This document shows positions 23,462 to 36,834 of a stretch of 64,000 bases of DNA, piece after piece; position 1 is the first letter of the stretch, and every line of letters begins with the position of its first letter. Made by a program: the position numbers and the translations under genes. The DNA is from Adenanthera pavonina. Lineage: Eukaryota; Streptophyta; Magnoliopsida; Fabales; Fabaceae. The DNA lies in assembly GCA_026686845.1 (NCBI GenBank), contig JAIVEN010000015.1:1565001-1629000 (forward strand), read 5' to 3'. Below the pieces are notes generated by a model. The model was given only the letters and a program-made list of their open reading frames with translations, was not told the origin of the DNA and searched no databases.

Positions 23462-24748
23462 TGTAACACCTTATTCTCTTACTTTATTTCTCATGTATTA
23501 TACCTTATTTAAAGCCCAATCAAATTATTTCATAAGCTTGAATCACATTAGAAATTAAAATAGAAAAATAAAAATTTTCAGATGTGCTATTAATTTGGTA
23601 TCCCTATTTGTCTAGCTAAATTTTGACAAATTATATCTAATTCTAGAAAAATTGTATGAATATGATTCAAATATCTAAAAATAACTTAAAATATTCTTTA
23701 CATGAAAAAAATATGTAACTAAATTTTTAATATACCAATTAGAATAATATTTAGTATGAATTTTACTTTTCATATGATTAATTTACAACTTTCTAGATTT
23801 CCTGCCTTAAATGTGAAAATTCATAACTTTTTCCAAATTTAACCAAATTGAGTATTATTTGGCTTTCTGGAAAGCTCATTTTGTTTACTTTTCAGGCGTA
23901 TAAACTACTTATATGTTATGCTCTATTTCAAATAGAGTTACTCTATTTTATCTCCAGCATATCAAATAGGACACTTTTAAACATCACTTGGTAAAACTAA
24001 TTTCATAACATCTCTACATTGCCAAAACTTGTCCATACTTCATGCCTAACATCTTGGGAAGCTTAAAGGAATAAAGCTACATAAAAGTACAACCTCATAA
24101 ATTTGTACATAATTTTACATAAAATGACAAAGAAACATAACATAAGAGCAATTAACACTTTAATCATCAATATGCTTCTCCTTACCATTTGTCTTTTTTT
24201 TAGTTTTGCCATTACTTGGCTCTATCATGTTAATGTTTGGGATGATGAGATTATGAAAATCCTAGCACTAAAGTACATTTCATGCATGTATGTTATCGTT
24301 TGTGCATAAAACATCAACTAAAACCAATTAAAACATATAATACCATATGGTTACATAAAAATGTTAGCAAAGTTTTACCTTAGAAAATGGGTATTCAGGG
24401 AAAAGTCTTTACATCAAATTCAGCCAAAACTAGTTACCAATTATTAAAATAATAATATGACACGTCATAACATACCATATACTACAACAAGATAACATAA
24501 AGTAAGAAATGTAAAATTGCTACCTTTGTGAAACTTTTTACTTTTCTACATGTGTTAAAGCCTTTCACTTGCTTCCTTGAGCTATTCCAAACCTAAATAC
24601 ATCACCAAACCCTTACTAAATTAACTAATTCTATGAATTGCTTCATAAAGAATCATAAAACTTTAAAAGCTCATATTCTTTATCTCGACTATTTCTTGAA
24701 ACCAATACTTGTCTTTAGCTAGTTTCACCACAAGGGATCCATTTTTAC
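23462..24748. mobile_element. 5' piece of an LTR-like element, truncated
   Basis: Starts with TGTAACACCTTATTC and is nearly identical to 28856-30144. It ends abruptly at aagggatccattttta, where sequence homologous to the downstream flank of CYP714 D begins (24749 corresponds to 56105). The start sequence TGTAACA, matched by an ...ATGTTACA end at 38545 in the second copy, suggests an LTR-type boundary. No gag or pol frame is seen. The short open frame at 24103-24309 is not conserved in the sister copy and is not considered a gene. Confidence 0.5.
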
Positions 24749-25357
24749 TAGACATGACTTGTTGAAAGCCATTTTCCTTCTTTGAAATGCACGTTGGTCC
24801 TTCTCATACTAGTTTTGACGTTGCGTGAATTAATATCTGCTTGTAGTTAATGTCGGGATCAAAAGCTACCTTACAGTTTACAACACCACTTCTTTTACTT
24901 CTTTAAGGAACAATGGAAGACAAGGGCCTTACAACAGATATTTTTTAAGTAAAATTCTCCCTATCTGGTCTAGAAATGGAGTTTCTCATGTAATTCATCA
25001 CTGAACTTCTATGATTTACAAATGCATCAAGTTATTTTCAAACTTAACTTTTAGCATTTACAACTCAATTACATAAGAATTTGGAAATGTTGTTTTGAAT
25101 GATTTACCATTAAGCTTCCTTGATTTACAACTCCATTGTATTTTTCCCAACTTAGCCTTCGATATTTAGAGTTCACTTATATGCGAATTTGAAAATGAGA
25201 TTTTGGATACATAATTTACTTTTAAATTCCAAAAAAAAACTAAAATTTTCATTATTTTGCTAAAATTTCATTAAGTTTCAAGTTCGACCGTACAAAGAGA
25301 TCGAGACCCAAAGTAACACGTGGTTATTATACAAATGACTAACAGTCACAATACTTA
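24749..25357. other. Downstream flank of CYP714 C, duplicated downstream of D
   Basis: Homologous to 56105-56713 with few differences, starting at ctagacatgacttgttgaaag. Non-coding. The left edge is the junction with the truncated LTR-like element that belongs to the upstream flank of B. Confidence 0.8.
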
Positions 25358-28096
25358 TTAGAGCTTGGTAACAAGGAGGGGTGCTCCATATTTGGGCATC
25401 AAAACCATCTTGAAGAAAGGACAATGGCGATAATTAGGAGAAATGGAGAAGGAGAAGTTAGATAGAAGAAGAGAGAGTATTATCTTTACTTCTGTCAGAG
25501 CGAAGTTCTGGGCTATGCATATTCGACCTCCAAGTCCAAATGGTATATATGCTTGTGGAAACTTGCAGGCCTCTGAAACCCCTCCCTCGAATCTTTCAGG
25601 CTTGAACTCTGTGGCATCATGTCCCCAGATCTCTGGGTCTCTGTGCAGTGCGAGGATGAAGAACCACATGTTGGTTCCTTTCGGGACCACCACTTCACCT
25701 ACCTTTATCTCTTCCAGTGCCTCCCTCGCTATAATTATTGCAGGTGGATATAGTCGCAGGCTCTCTTCAATTACCATTGTCAACTACCACACAACATTGT
25801 TATTTGAGGTTAAAAACAGGAAATTTATAGTGAGAATTTTTCAGATTTAGAATAAACTCTCTGTAATGTACAGTCTAATTTTATCAATTTAATCTAAATT
25901 TACTGTTATTGACATTAGAATATCCATATTCTATCTTATTGGGAGGAGAAAGGTGCTCACTTGTTTCAGTTTTCGAAATTTATCCATGTCACGGAAGCAA
26001 TGAGGCGACATGTTGGAGTAAGTATCACGAATCTCCAATCGAAGACGTTCTTGCCACTGGGGATGAAAGGCCAGAAGAATCAAGATCCATGTAACGAAAA
26101 GACTAGTGCTTTCTGAGCCTGCAAAGTAGATATTCTTGCACACATCCACAATCAATTTCTTGGTTTCGTATTTATGCCTCAACTTCTACAATATTCCCCA
26201 TCCACTATGATTGATGGCAGCAGCATTATCAATAATTATCTGTAATAAGTCCTTTTGATTTTGATTTACATGCATCTGGTTTTCCAGCTCGCGATCTTTG
26301 ATCATTGTTAGTATTAGCCTGTCTACTTCTTTCTCCAACCTCCTTATCTCTCTGTTTTCTCTGGTGGGAAGAAATCTGAGCGTTCGAACACACATATGTT
26401 CATTAATTATATTGAGTTGACGAAATAGAAACGGATGAAGGAAGTGTTAGAAATAATGCAGAAAATAATATGTTGTTTACTTCAAATTACTCTATATATT
26501 TTACATAGCCAAAATTTGTCAGTTTCTTATTGCTCATTTGGTTAAGTGTTTTCAATTGAAAAAATCACTTTTTTTTTAAAAAACACTTTTAAGAAATTTT
26601 AGGTTGAATTAAGAAAAAAAAGATTTTCGATAATTTTGAGAAATTATTTTGAATAGCTTCTTAATATATATATATATATACACACTTTTCAAGTACTTTT
26701 TATAGTTGTAACCAAACTCAAAGTAACTTCTATTTTCAATAAAAATTTTAAATAATAGATCACTTTTTTAAACAATCTAAAAAATCACTTTTTTAAGCTT
26801 AAAATAATGGGTTAGTGATTTCATGAGCTAGTGGGATTAATTATGCGTTGCTAATATATATTGTGGACATTTTGTAATGAAGAAGGGGGGCTCTATTTTT
26901 CTGTCACCTACAAGTGCTGTTTGATAAAATTCTTGTATGTTTGCTCTATTCTTTTATTTAGTGCTTCTGCTGATATTTTCGTAGTTTAGAGAGAAGATTT
27001 GTGGAATATATATTACAGATTAACAAGAAGGAAACTTGAAAATGAAACCTGAGGTTTAAAAATCCAAAAAGAAGGCTTGGTTTAGCAAGAGCGGCTTGCA
27101 GGGAAGCAAGTTTAGCAAAAATTTGATTGCCCTGAGCATATGAGCTGCTAAAACAGACTTTGGAAATGACATCAGATGTGAGAACCTTCAAATCATCGTC
27201 AATCACAATCTCTGCCATGTTTCCTCCTCTTTCTGCTATATTCCTCTCCCATTTCATCATGATTTGATTTGTAGATTCTTCCATAAAATCCACCATGTTC
27301 TGTAAATTCCACAACAACTATATACAGACCACCATTTCATCTAAAAAGTTATCATGGCTGAGCTCCATATTTTTTCCCATTGTTATCTTCAGATAGCATG
27401 CTGTGTCTAGTGGTGAGCGTAGTTTGTTTGAAAATAATAGTAAAATTGGAAGTAGAAACTAACCTGAATCTTGGAGAGGAAAAATTGGGGAGCAATAAGG
27501 TTTTTTTGGAAGGACCAGTGGTTTCCATTAGCTCTGATGATGCCATCACCTAGCAGAGGTTTGAAAGGCTTGGACAAGTAGGAAGGCTTACCAAGATTGA
27601 AGCTCCTTGTCAGATTCAGCTCTTTGAGCAGTGCTGGATCACCCACATATAAATGTTGTATATTCCCCGTGGAGTACAAGTATGTTGGACCTGATCATGT
27701 CATTTTCATATTCATTAATACTTATTATGATCAAGATGGTGAGAAAGCACGTGCACAACCAATATATATATATATATATATATCTATACCATATTGTTTC
27801 CTCCATTGTTGAAGAAATGGGAAGAGAGAGCAAAACCATTGATCTGTGACTGAGGATGAGGTAGAGGAGAGATTGGTGTATTGTGATTGGATGCGTTGAA
27901 TCTCAAGGATATTGCCCAGAGGGAAAGATGGTGTTGGTCCTGTGATCCCTTGCTTCTGAAGAACTGATCGGATTCTTTGAGGTTTCAACCACAACTTTTC
28001 CCATATTATCAAAACTAAGCAGCTTCCAACTATGGCTGCCACCGACCAAAGCATCTCCTTCGTTTGCCATTGCCATGTCTCTTCACCACCTTCCAT
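25358..28096 (-). pseudogene. CYP714-type cytochrome P450, copy C, nonsense codon
   Basis: Exons at 27790-28096, 27464-27690, 27049-27299, 25961-26375 and 25358-25783 have the same boundaries and phases as B and D, with all splice sites intact. The protein would be 541 residues, about two dozen of them different from copy D. Codon 325 is TAG (26186-26188), where B and D have AAG (Lys) in the GW.ILKKLRHK segment; this is one A-to-T change. Translation would stop before the I-helix, ExxR and haem loop. The second half has stayed open, so the stop is probably recent. Gly491 of the haem loop (CxG) is Ala here (RICIAQNF). The upstream region is B-like while the body is D-like (see findings). A TATA box matching B is at 28234-28241. 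A functional product would need readthrough or a sequence error at this base. Confidence 0.88.
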
Positions 28097-28233
28097 GTTA
28101 GATCAAGGATATTGCAACTTGCAAGAGGCTTTAATTAATTTGCAAGAGGAATTTGGCAGAGTCAAGTGAGATTTGGAGAGGAAACAAGAGAAGTTTTTCT
28201 TGGTTTTGATGGTGCATTTAGAGACTCAACATC

Positions 28234-28241
28234 TATTTATA
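28234..28241 (-). promoter_or_regulatory. TATA box of CYP714 C
   Basis: TATAAATA on the minus strand, in a segment copied from the upstream region of B. The distance to the start codon is 137 bases, longer than in B because of an extra segment of about 26 bases (cttgcaagaggctttaatta and more) near 28115-28141. Confidence 0.65.
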
Positions 28242-31235
28242 AGACTTATGGGAGAGTTTTGTATTCACCTATTACCATTTATCCACATTTAATAAATCAA
28301 CCAACAACTCACATTTATTATAGCTTTCAACATAAAATCGACAACAACATTAATTAATATTTAAAAAGAATATAACGTTCAAATATGCAATTATATTATC
28401 AATATATTCAAATGAGCTAGCCAATCCTTTTTTTTTTTTTTAAATAATACGTAGTCCAAAATGTAGCTACGCGATGGTACCATCGTGCACGAACAGTGGC
28501 ACTCTCATGCCCCACATCTTCTCGATAACCAGGAGGCAAGGTCAAAATTAAAAGACGTGAAGCTGTGAGAGGAACATTCATCACCAGTTTTCGACAAACA
28601 CAGATTGGGCCATTATCAATAATGACTAATTATATTGAGTGTTAAAGGATTCTATACTTAAATAAGTTTAGAATTCAAATCTTGTTAATAGAAAAAATAA
28701 TCACGTTGAAAGATACCTCCATCTAACAATACTTGAATCTAACCAAATATTATTGGATATCAAATAATTATATAAAAAATATGCCTAATTATAGGCAAAA
28801 AAAGATGACTAATTGTTAGAGTGAAGGTTAAAAAAATAAATTTTGGGGGAAGGGGTGTAACACCTTATTCTCTTACTTTATTTCTCATGTATTATACCTT
28901 ATTTAAAGCCCAATCAAATTATTTCATAAGCTTGAATCACATTAGAAATTAAAATAGAAAAATAAAAATTTTCAGATGTGCTATTAATTTGGTATCCCTA
29001 TTTGTCTAGCTAAATTTTGACAAATTATATCTAATTCTAGAAAAATTGTATGAATATGATTCAAATATCTAAAAATAACTTAAAATATTCTTTACATGAA
29101 AAAAATATGTAACTAAATTTTTAATATACCAATTAGAATAATATTTAGTATGAATTTTACTTTTCATATGATTAATTTACAACTTTCTAGATTTCCTGCC
29201 TTAAATGTGAAAATTCATAACTTTTTCCAAATTTAACCAAATTGAGTATTATTTGGCTTTCTGGAAAGCTCATTTTGTTTACTTTTCAGGCGTATAAACT
29301 ACTTATATGTTATGCTCTATTTCAAATAGAGTTACTCTATTTTATCTCCAGCATATCAAATAGGACACTTTTAAACATCACTTGGTAAAACTAATTTCAT
29401 AACATCTCTACATTGCCAAAACTTGTCCATACTTCATGCCTAACATCTTGGGAAGCTTAAAGGAATAAAGCTACATAAAAGTACAACCTCATAAATTTGT
29501 ACATAATTTTACATAAAATGACAAAGAAACATAACATAAGAGCAATTAACACTTTAATCATCAATATCCTTCTCCTTACCCTTTTTGTCTTTCTTTTATT
29601 TTTTCCATTACTTGGCTCTATCATGTTAATGTTTGGGATGATGAGATTATAAAAATCCTAGTAATAAAGTACATTTCATGCATGTATGTTATCGTTTGTG
29701 CATAAAACCTCAACTAAAACCTATTAAAAGACATTATATCATATGGTTACATAAAAATTTTAGCAAAGTTTTTCCTTAGAAAATGGGTATCCTAGGAAAA
29801 GTCTTTACATCAAATTCAGCCAAAACCAGTTGCCAATAATCAAAACAATAATATGACACGTCATAACATACCATATAATACAACAAGATAACATAAAGTA
29901 AGAAATGTAAAATTGCTACCTTTGTGAAACTTTTTGCTATTCTACTTGCGTTAAAGCCTTTCACTTGCTTCCTTGAGTTATTCCAAACCTAAATATATCA
30001 CCAAACCATTACTAAATGAACTAATTCTATGAGTTGCTTCATAAAGAATCATAAAACCCTAAAATCTCATATTCTTTATTTTTGACTTTTTCTTGAAACC
30101 AATACTTGTCTTTAGCTAATTTCACCATAAGGAATCCATTTTTAACATCATTTTCATGAAACTCTCACTCATTCCTTACCCTTTAGTCTGGCGGCCTCCA
30201 GGGAAGGAAAGGAAGGGATTTCTTTACAACTAGCTTCAAACTCATAAAATCTTACTTTCTAATACTAGATCATGCCTTAGTTTCTTTTCATGAAAACACT
30301 TTTTTTTCCCTTCCCCATGCTTGGGTGAAATTAATCCCTTGAGAGAAGAGGGAGAAAACTGACCCAAACTAAACCTAACTCATCACAAACTAACTTGAAC
30401 CATGGCCCAGAAAACTAGAGAAAAAAGCTTACCTTATACCTTGCTCTTCTCTTCTTCCTTTTTCCTCCTTCTTTCTCACACCACTTCTCTTTCTCTTGGA
30501 CAATTTTGGAGCTCACTCTCCTCTCCTTCTTGCTCTCTTAAGCTAGCCAAAATGAAGGAAGAGGAAGGATATTTATCAATAAAAATTTTCCATAAAATTG
30601 TGTCCAAGTGTCTCTAAAAAAAAATCATCCATGACATCATTTTTATTAAAATAATCTTTCCCCTATGTGCTGAAAATTTCAACCAATAATTGGAGAGGAA
30701 GTGTCACATCTCATCTTTGGACACATTTCCCATGAATACTATCTTATTTGGCTGTAATAAAGAGGTTTCTGAGATCTTGAACTAATTAAAAACTTAAGAT
30801 TGTAAAATTTTTATTGTGCACAGCAAATTTTGAAAAATCATAACTAAATATAAAAAAAATCATTTCACTATGATTCAAGTCTTTGAAGATCATTTACACC
30901 TTGAGTTTCATGGGAAAAATATGAAATTAGAATTTGGACAAGTCAATTAGTACAATTTATTTATCCAAATTTACTATTCATTTTTTACTTCCAGTTTCTG
31001 TCAAGATTCTAACCCATAAATTTAAAAATTCATAACTCATTAGACATAGAGCCAATTTGTACATACTTTATGTCATTTGAAAGATCTACATGTCTACATT
31101 ATAACCATATTTACTTTGCATATTTATTTCACTCATACAGAATATAGCATCATTACAAATCATTGGAGGTTAGAATAATTTTTTACTAGAACAGTTTTGG
31201 GAAAATATACATAACTCACATTCTATAGCTCCAAA

Positions 31236-34200
31236 TATAACGTCCCAAATCTATAGGACCCAAATCATACACTATCAGACAAGTAAACCGTAAAGGGAGA
31301 CAAACTGACAGGGTGGCACCGCAGCTTAGGGGTCTAGGGCCATGGCGTGAGGACGTTTTGGATCAAATGGAACAAAGTGATAGAATGACGTAGCGTCGTG
31401 GCCTATGAACTGGTGTTGCAGTGCTAATGATAGTATCTGTATTAGGTATTTTCTGATGCACTTAGCTAACTTCTAACACATGAACAAAACTTTGCTTCCA
31501 CCTCTGATTCACTTGACTCCAAATCTCACTAGTCACTCTACTCTTACTCTAACCATAAACACCAATTATACCTTAAAACACCCCCGTATGGAGATTTTGG
31601 ACACTCGAAACCAAATTTGGTCACTTTTGACCAAAACTAAGAACTAAACTCTTCCAATTACTACCAATGGACAATTGGCAATGACCATACCAATAGGTCA
31701 TACAAGACCTAAGAACCACATCCAAGGAGGTTTTAGCCCCGAGAAACTACCCCTCAGAGTTGTGACCCCCTTGGACCCTGAACTGAGCTAATAGGTTATA
31801 TACTCAATTTACACAATTAAGACATATAAACTAAACTAGACTCATAGGCCAACCAATCACATCAAAAGAGATTTAGGACTACAGATCTACAGCCCAAAAC
31901 GACAAGACAACCATACTTGGGACATCACAAGCCACAAATAGGATATAATTGTCATTTATCATACTATTAGCATAACCATAGGTCCAGGAACACACAAGGG
32001 ACCATTCATGAAACATAAAGGAGTATAGTAGGGGCTACACATCCGTTATGCCCCGAAACACATAGATACACCATGATACACATAATATTATACAAACAAT
32101 AAGATTGTTAGTCCTTTCCCGAGCCTTCCTTAGTCCTTTCTTTACTAGTGTTGGATTCTTCACCTAAGATTGTTAGCCACGGGATGAGACATACATCCCA
32201 ATAACCAAGGGTTTTTACATACAAACATATAAACATGCTTCCATGACAGTATTTAGATGCAAGCTCAATATGAATGCAATATGCATGATATGTAGACACA
32301 TATCCCATCAATATACGGCTAGAACCATGAGCTAGTTACTATAACAAGATAAACTTATCCAATGGCCTTCTTCCAATAACCTGTGATGGTCGATTTCGAG
32401 GTCACCACTCAGCTCTCCTCCCAGTGGTCATAATCCGATCAAAAGCCATAGCATCAAAGATTGGATCATGACTCTCCTGAGTCTCTTGGCCATAGGACAA
32501 CTATTTAATGAATGGAATAACATAGGCCGCACCACCTGAACACAAGACCTTATATGCTATTTAGCATATTGGTATACCATGTGATATATAGAACATTATC
32601 ACCTAAACCAGATGTCCCAACAATATATATCATGTGAAAATGCCTAATGCATACTAACATATCAATACATGTTATCCTCTACAGTGATAGCATGCCATAA
32701 AATCATATATGATAAGTTATGAGGTGCATAATCATCATTACATATCAACATCCATCAATATATATCATGTTCAATATCACCAATATCCATTTTAACACAA
32801 TATAGAGTAAAGATAGAGGGCTTACTAGTCATGCAATCGTACATATCATGATATGAAAAGAAACAATCATAATATGTACTAGATGCATATCATAATATGA
32901 AAGAGCACAACATATTACATAAAGCATACATATCATGATATGAAAGGATTAGCTGTAATATCCTAATTGTTATGCCTAAACAATTATGCATAGGGATGTA
33001 ATAGGGAAAAAAAGAGATTAGGTCCTTAGAAGGAAATATGTTGGAATCTTGAATGAAAATAAAATGTTAGTTGGTTCTTGAATGTAATTAATTTTGAAAT
33101 TTTTATGGAAATTAGATGATAATTTTGAAATTAATATGGAAAAATATTGAGATACAGAAATGCAAGAATTGAGGAATGTGAAATTGAAAGAAAAGCATGT
33201 ATATGGATAATGTAAAGGCATTTTTGTTCAAAGAAGAATTTCTCTCTAATTCTCTCTATAAAGAATATTTTGGGAAAGAAAATGTGTCTTTTTCTAGCAT
33301 CTCTCTTGGCCAGAATTGAAGGGGCAAATATGAAGTTTTAGTGTGCCATTTATGATGTCATAATTAGTCAAGATGATGTCATAGGAATGATGTCATGAGA
33401 AACTTGGGCAAGAAGGAGGAAGAACTTGCAAGGAAAGAAAGATAACTTGGAAGGCAAGTTGGGGAACTTGGAAGGCAAGTCTTGGGGAGCACTATAAAAG
33501 GCCTCTCCCACCTCCTTCGTTCCTCACAATTGGCGTGAGAAAGAGAGGGGGAGAGAGAGAAAATGGCATAAAGAGAGAGAGAGAGGAAGAAAGAAGAAAA
33601 AGAGAAGACAAAGAAAGAAGGAAAGGAAGAGGAACAGAAGGAAGGGAAAGTTTGAAGGGGAAAGGAGGAAATTAAAGCAACAAATCAAGGCAAAGTTAGG
33701 CAAGGGAGTATAGATTAAGGCCTTACTAAAGAAAGTTAAAGCTCAGAAGTAGCAACTTGTACTATTCTTATATTATTGCAAGATTTCCATGTTGAATTAT
33801 ATATGTTTTATGAAATCTTTTAAATGTTTACTTGGATATCCTAGTTATGTTATGATAAAGTTATGCCAATATTTTGAAAAATAAAATGGATTTTATGTGA
33901 CCATTTTGCAAAGATTATGAAAAATTTCCAATGTTTACAAAGTTGATGTGCTAATATGAATGTATGTACAAATGTCACTACTGAGATGCTTAATCTCACC
34001 TCCTAAGTTCCCAAATGTTAGAAACAAGTTTTTCCAAGAGCGGGATTGTGAATCAGGAAGAATAACGGAGGAAAGGCTGATTTAGCAACTTCTTTTTTTA
34101 GAAAAATAACATGGATTTTATGTGACCATTTTGCAAAGATTATGAAATATTTCCAATGTTTACAAAGTTAATGTGCTAATATGAATGTATGTACAAATGT

Positions 34201-36048
34201 CACTACTGAGATGCTTAATCTCACCTCCTAAGTTCCCAAATGTTAGAAACAAGTTTTTCCAAGAGTGGGATTGTGAATCAGAAAGAATAACGGAGGAAAG
34301 GCTGATTTAGAAACTTCTTTTTTTTAAGAAATGTTCTATTAGGAACCAATTTTTGTATTGATATAACTGCTCATACTTCAAGAATATGCATAAATTCATA
34401 CTATTGCCCAAAAATTTAGTGAGCTATGTTTTCATGTACCTTTATGTGTTTTCTCTTATTTAGTATTGTCTGAATATATACTGAATTTATACAATGATAG
34501 AAAAGGAAATTTTTAAAAAATGGTGCAATTTAGAAGCAATTTAGTATACTTGTGCTTTGAACGAATCCCTAGTTCAATAGCAATAGTATCACATTAAAAA
34601 GTTTATATGTTTTAAAACTAGATAGATAGAACTTTTCTCATGATATAAAGCTTGAACATTTTGGCTATATATGTAAGGAGAAATGACACATCAAAATAAA
34701 GTCTATAAAACTGGACAGTTTACTAGAATTAATTTTGAACAGTAAGCTTTTTGGAATAAACTATATTATTTCACATAATGAAATTCTAGTTTCGTATTTT
34801 TCACATGAAATTCAGAATGTAAGATATTTTTAGAGACTTGAATCACTGTAAAATATTTTTTGAGAAATTAGTTATGAATTTTAAAAAATTGCTGCACAAA
34901 TGGGCAAAGGCAACATGAAACAGTTTTATAATTTTAGGTTCAAGTTGATTACAAGCTTTCTAAAGATAAGTTTTTTGGATAAAGTTAAGCTTATATTCAT
35001 GGGAAAAATATAGGAATATAAGATGTGACAGTGTCATATATATAAAATAAATAAAAAACATAGGAAATGACACTCTGGTTACCTAAACCATCTGACCCAC
35101 CCGATACCGCAATAGACCAAAGAGGACAACAACCACTACAACACATCAAGGATGCAAGAATCATGCCACCATATTGTCCCACCAAAATATACAATCAAAC
35201 TCATAATAGTCTAATCAATATATCAAGGAGTCTATTTTCATTCATAACATAATCACTTACCGACCACTTTCAAGCTTTTCAAACACTACCCAGAGTCAAG
35301 AGATCCCAATTGAGCAATGGTATAACCTACACAACACCAAAATCCCATTACCATCACAAATTCTTATTCCTTAGCATATACAATTGCCAACCTAAAATGG
35401 AATAGGGCTCCCTCAAGCAAATCCATACATCAAAGCACCCAAAACAACCCATAGAACCATAATCAAACCCACAGAACTTTGGATTCCCAATAATATCAAG
35501 AGTTGAGGGTTAGAATTTAGGAAATATACCACTTAAACACTTAAAATCCTTAATCCAGAGCTTGTACACACCCATCAACACATCAATGAAGCATTTCAAT
35601 TCATTTTAATCGGTGGTAATACAACCCAAGTCAGAACCCTAGCTTCTATCATGAAAATCCACAAATTAAATCAAAGAAAATGGAGAGGAGGAAGAGGAAG
35701 ACCACTTACCCACAACATTGACGCTTCCTTAAGGTCAAAAACACGTTCCTTAGTGTTAAAAACTCAAAACCCTAGTAGAACATGTCATTTTTTCTCTGTT
35801 TCTCCTATTTCATTGAGTCAGAAATGTTCTAATTTAAACCAAATTTGCAACTAGCACCACGGCAAAAGTGACTATTAACTTGGCCTAGAAGTCAAAATCC
35901 ATCATGCCATGCTGCGATGCCCCTATACCATGCCGCAACACTAAAGCTTTCTGCTTCCTTGTTCTCCTTTTTTCAATTTTGATCCTTTCCTCCGGTCCTG
36001 CACCATCCAATAAAGTCTTTCTTAGAATTAATGTTTAGGGTCATTACA
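31236..36048. mobile_element. Nested LTR-type element with 5 bp target duplication
   Basis: Starts TATAACGTCCC and ends GGGTCATTACA, the usual inverted ends of many plant Gypsy-type LTRs (TGTAACG.CCC / GGG.CGTTACA) with small changes. The 5 bp duplication ccaaa is exact (31231-31235 and 36049-36053). The 4813 bases hold no recognisable retrotransposon protein, so it is a solo LTR with later insertions or a non-autonomous element. A second LTR-like start, TGTAATATCC, occurs at 32951, and a TATAAAAG at 33493-33500 may be the core promoter of that inner LTR. Confidence 0.65.
33876..34326. repeat. Tandem duplication of a 225-base unit
   Basis: Two adjacent copies (33876-34100 and 34101-34326) are almost identical and share atggattttatgtgaccatt, gtatgtacaaatgtcactac, cacctcctaagttcccaaat and aataacggaggaaaggctga. 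It lies inside the nested LTR-type region and has no coding potential. Confidence 0.88.
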
Positions 36049-36820
36049 CCAAATGCATTCAAACTTATACCATATTGTTTATAAGACATAGCTCTTTCCA
36101 TTCATATAAGCATCTGAACTTTTTGAGCACTATACAATTTTATACTATGTTTTCAATTGGACAATATTTATAGTAAAATTACAATTTCCAACAATTGTCC
36201 GCTTTTTGACCCTTAGCTTTGTTAAGTCATAACTCATCACATATTTAGCTAAATGATACATAACTTGGTTCATTATAAAGCTCATCATATTCTCTAACAA
36301 GAGGAATTAGACGTTGGCTCAATCCCCCTTAACATGACATACTTGAACTTTCTCAAACATTAACATATCATAATTTATCATTTAATGGTCATACATAACA
36401 TTTTTATTCTTAATTCGATAACATTGCTCAACATTGATTAACATGCTCTTTTATACATCATATGGCTTCACATTACATCATTTGTACATCACTGTAACAT
36501 CATATACAAAGCATGCTTTGATCATTAAAATATCATTATGATAGGATCATGAACTTGCTTTTCGATCTTTTCTCCTTCCTTGGCTTTCATCTTTTGTATC
36601 ATTTGTCCCTACCATGGTTAGAACTTAGGAAGATAAGATTGAACATTTCAATAATAAACTTGCACATGGAATTACATCATGGCATCACATTAAAAACTTT
36701 AAGAATATCGCACAAATTAGTTTAGCGTACAAAAATATCATGTTGGCTAACAAAATTTTGACAGCATTTCAGCTTAGAGATAGGACATCCTGGGCTTAAC
36801 CCTCATTACATAAACAGCCA

Positions 36821-36834
36821 GCCAGCCAGCCAGA
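36821..36834. repeat. CAGC tetranucleotide microsatellite
   Basis: Short run of agccagccagccagccag in otherwise AT-rich repeat DNA. Confidence 0.7.

Noticed and set aside
30402..30617. 71-codon serine-rich frame near the LTR-like segment
   Set aside because: CT-rich leader-like DNA in a repeat element, with no relation to a known protein and no counterpart in the diverged second segment.
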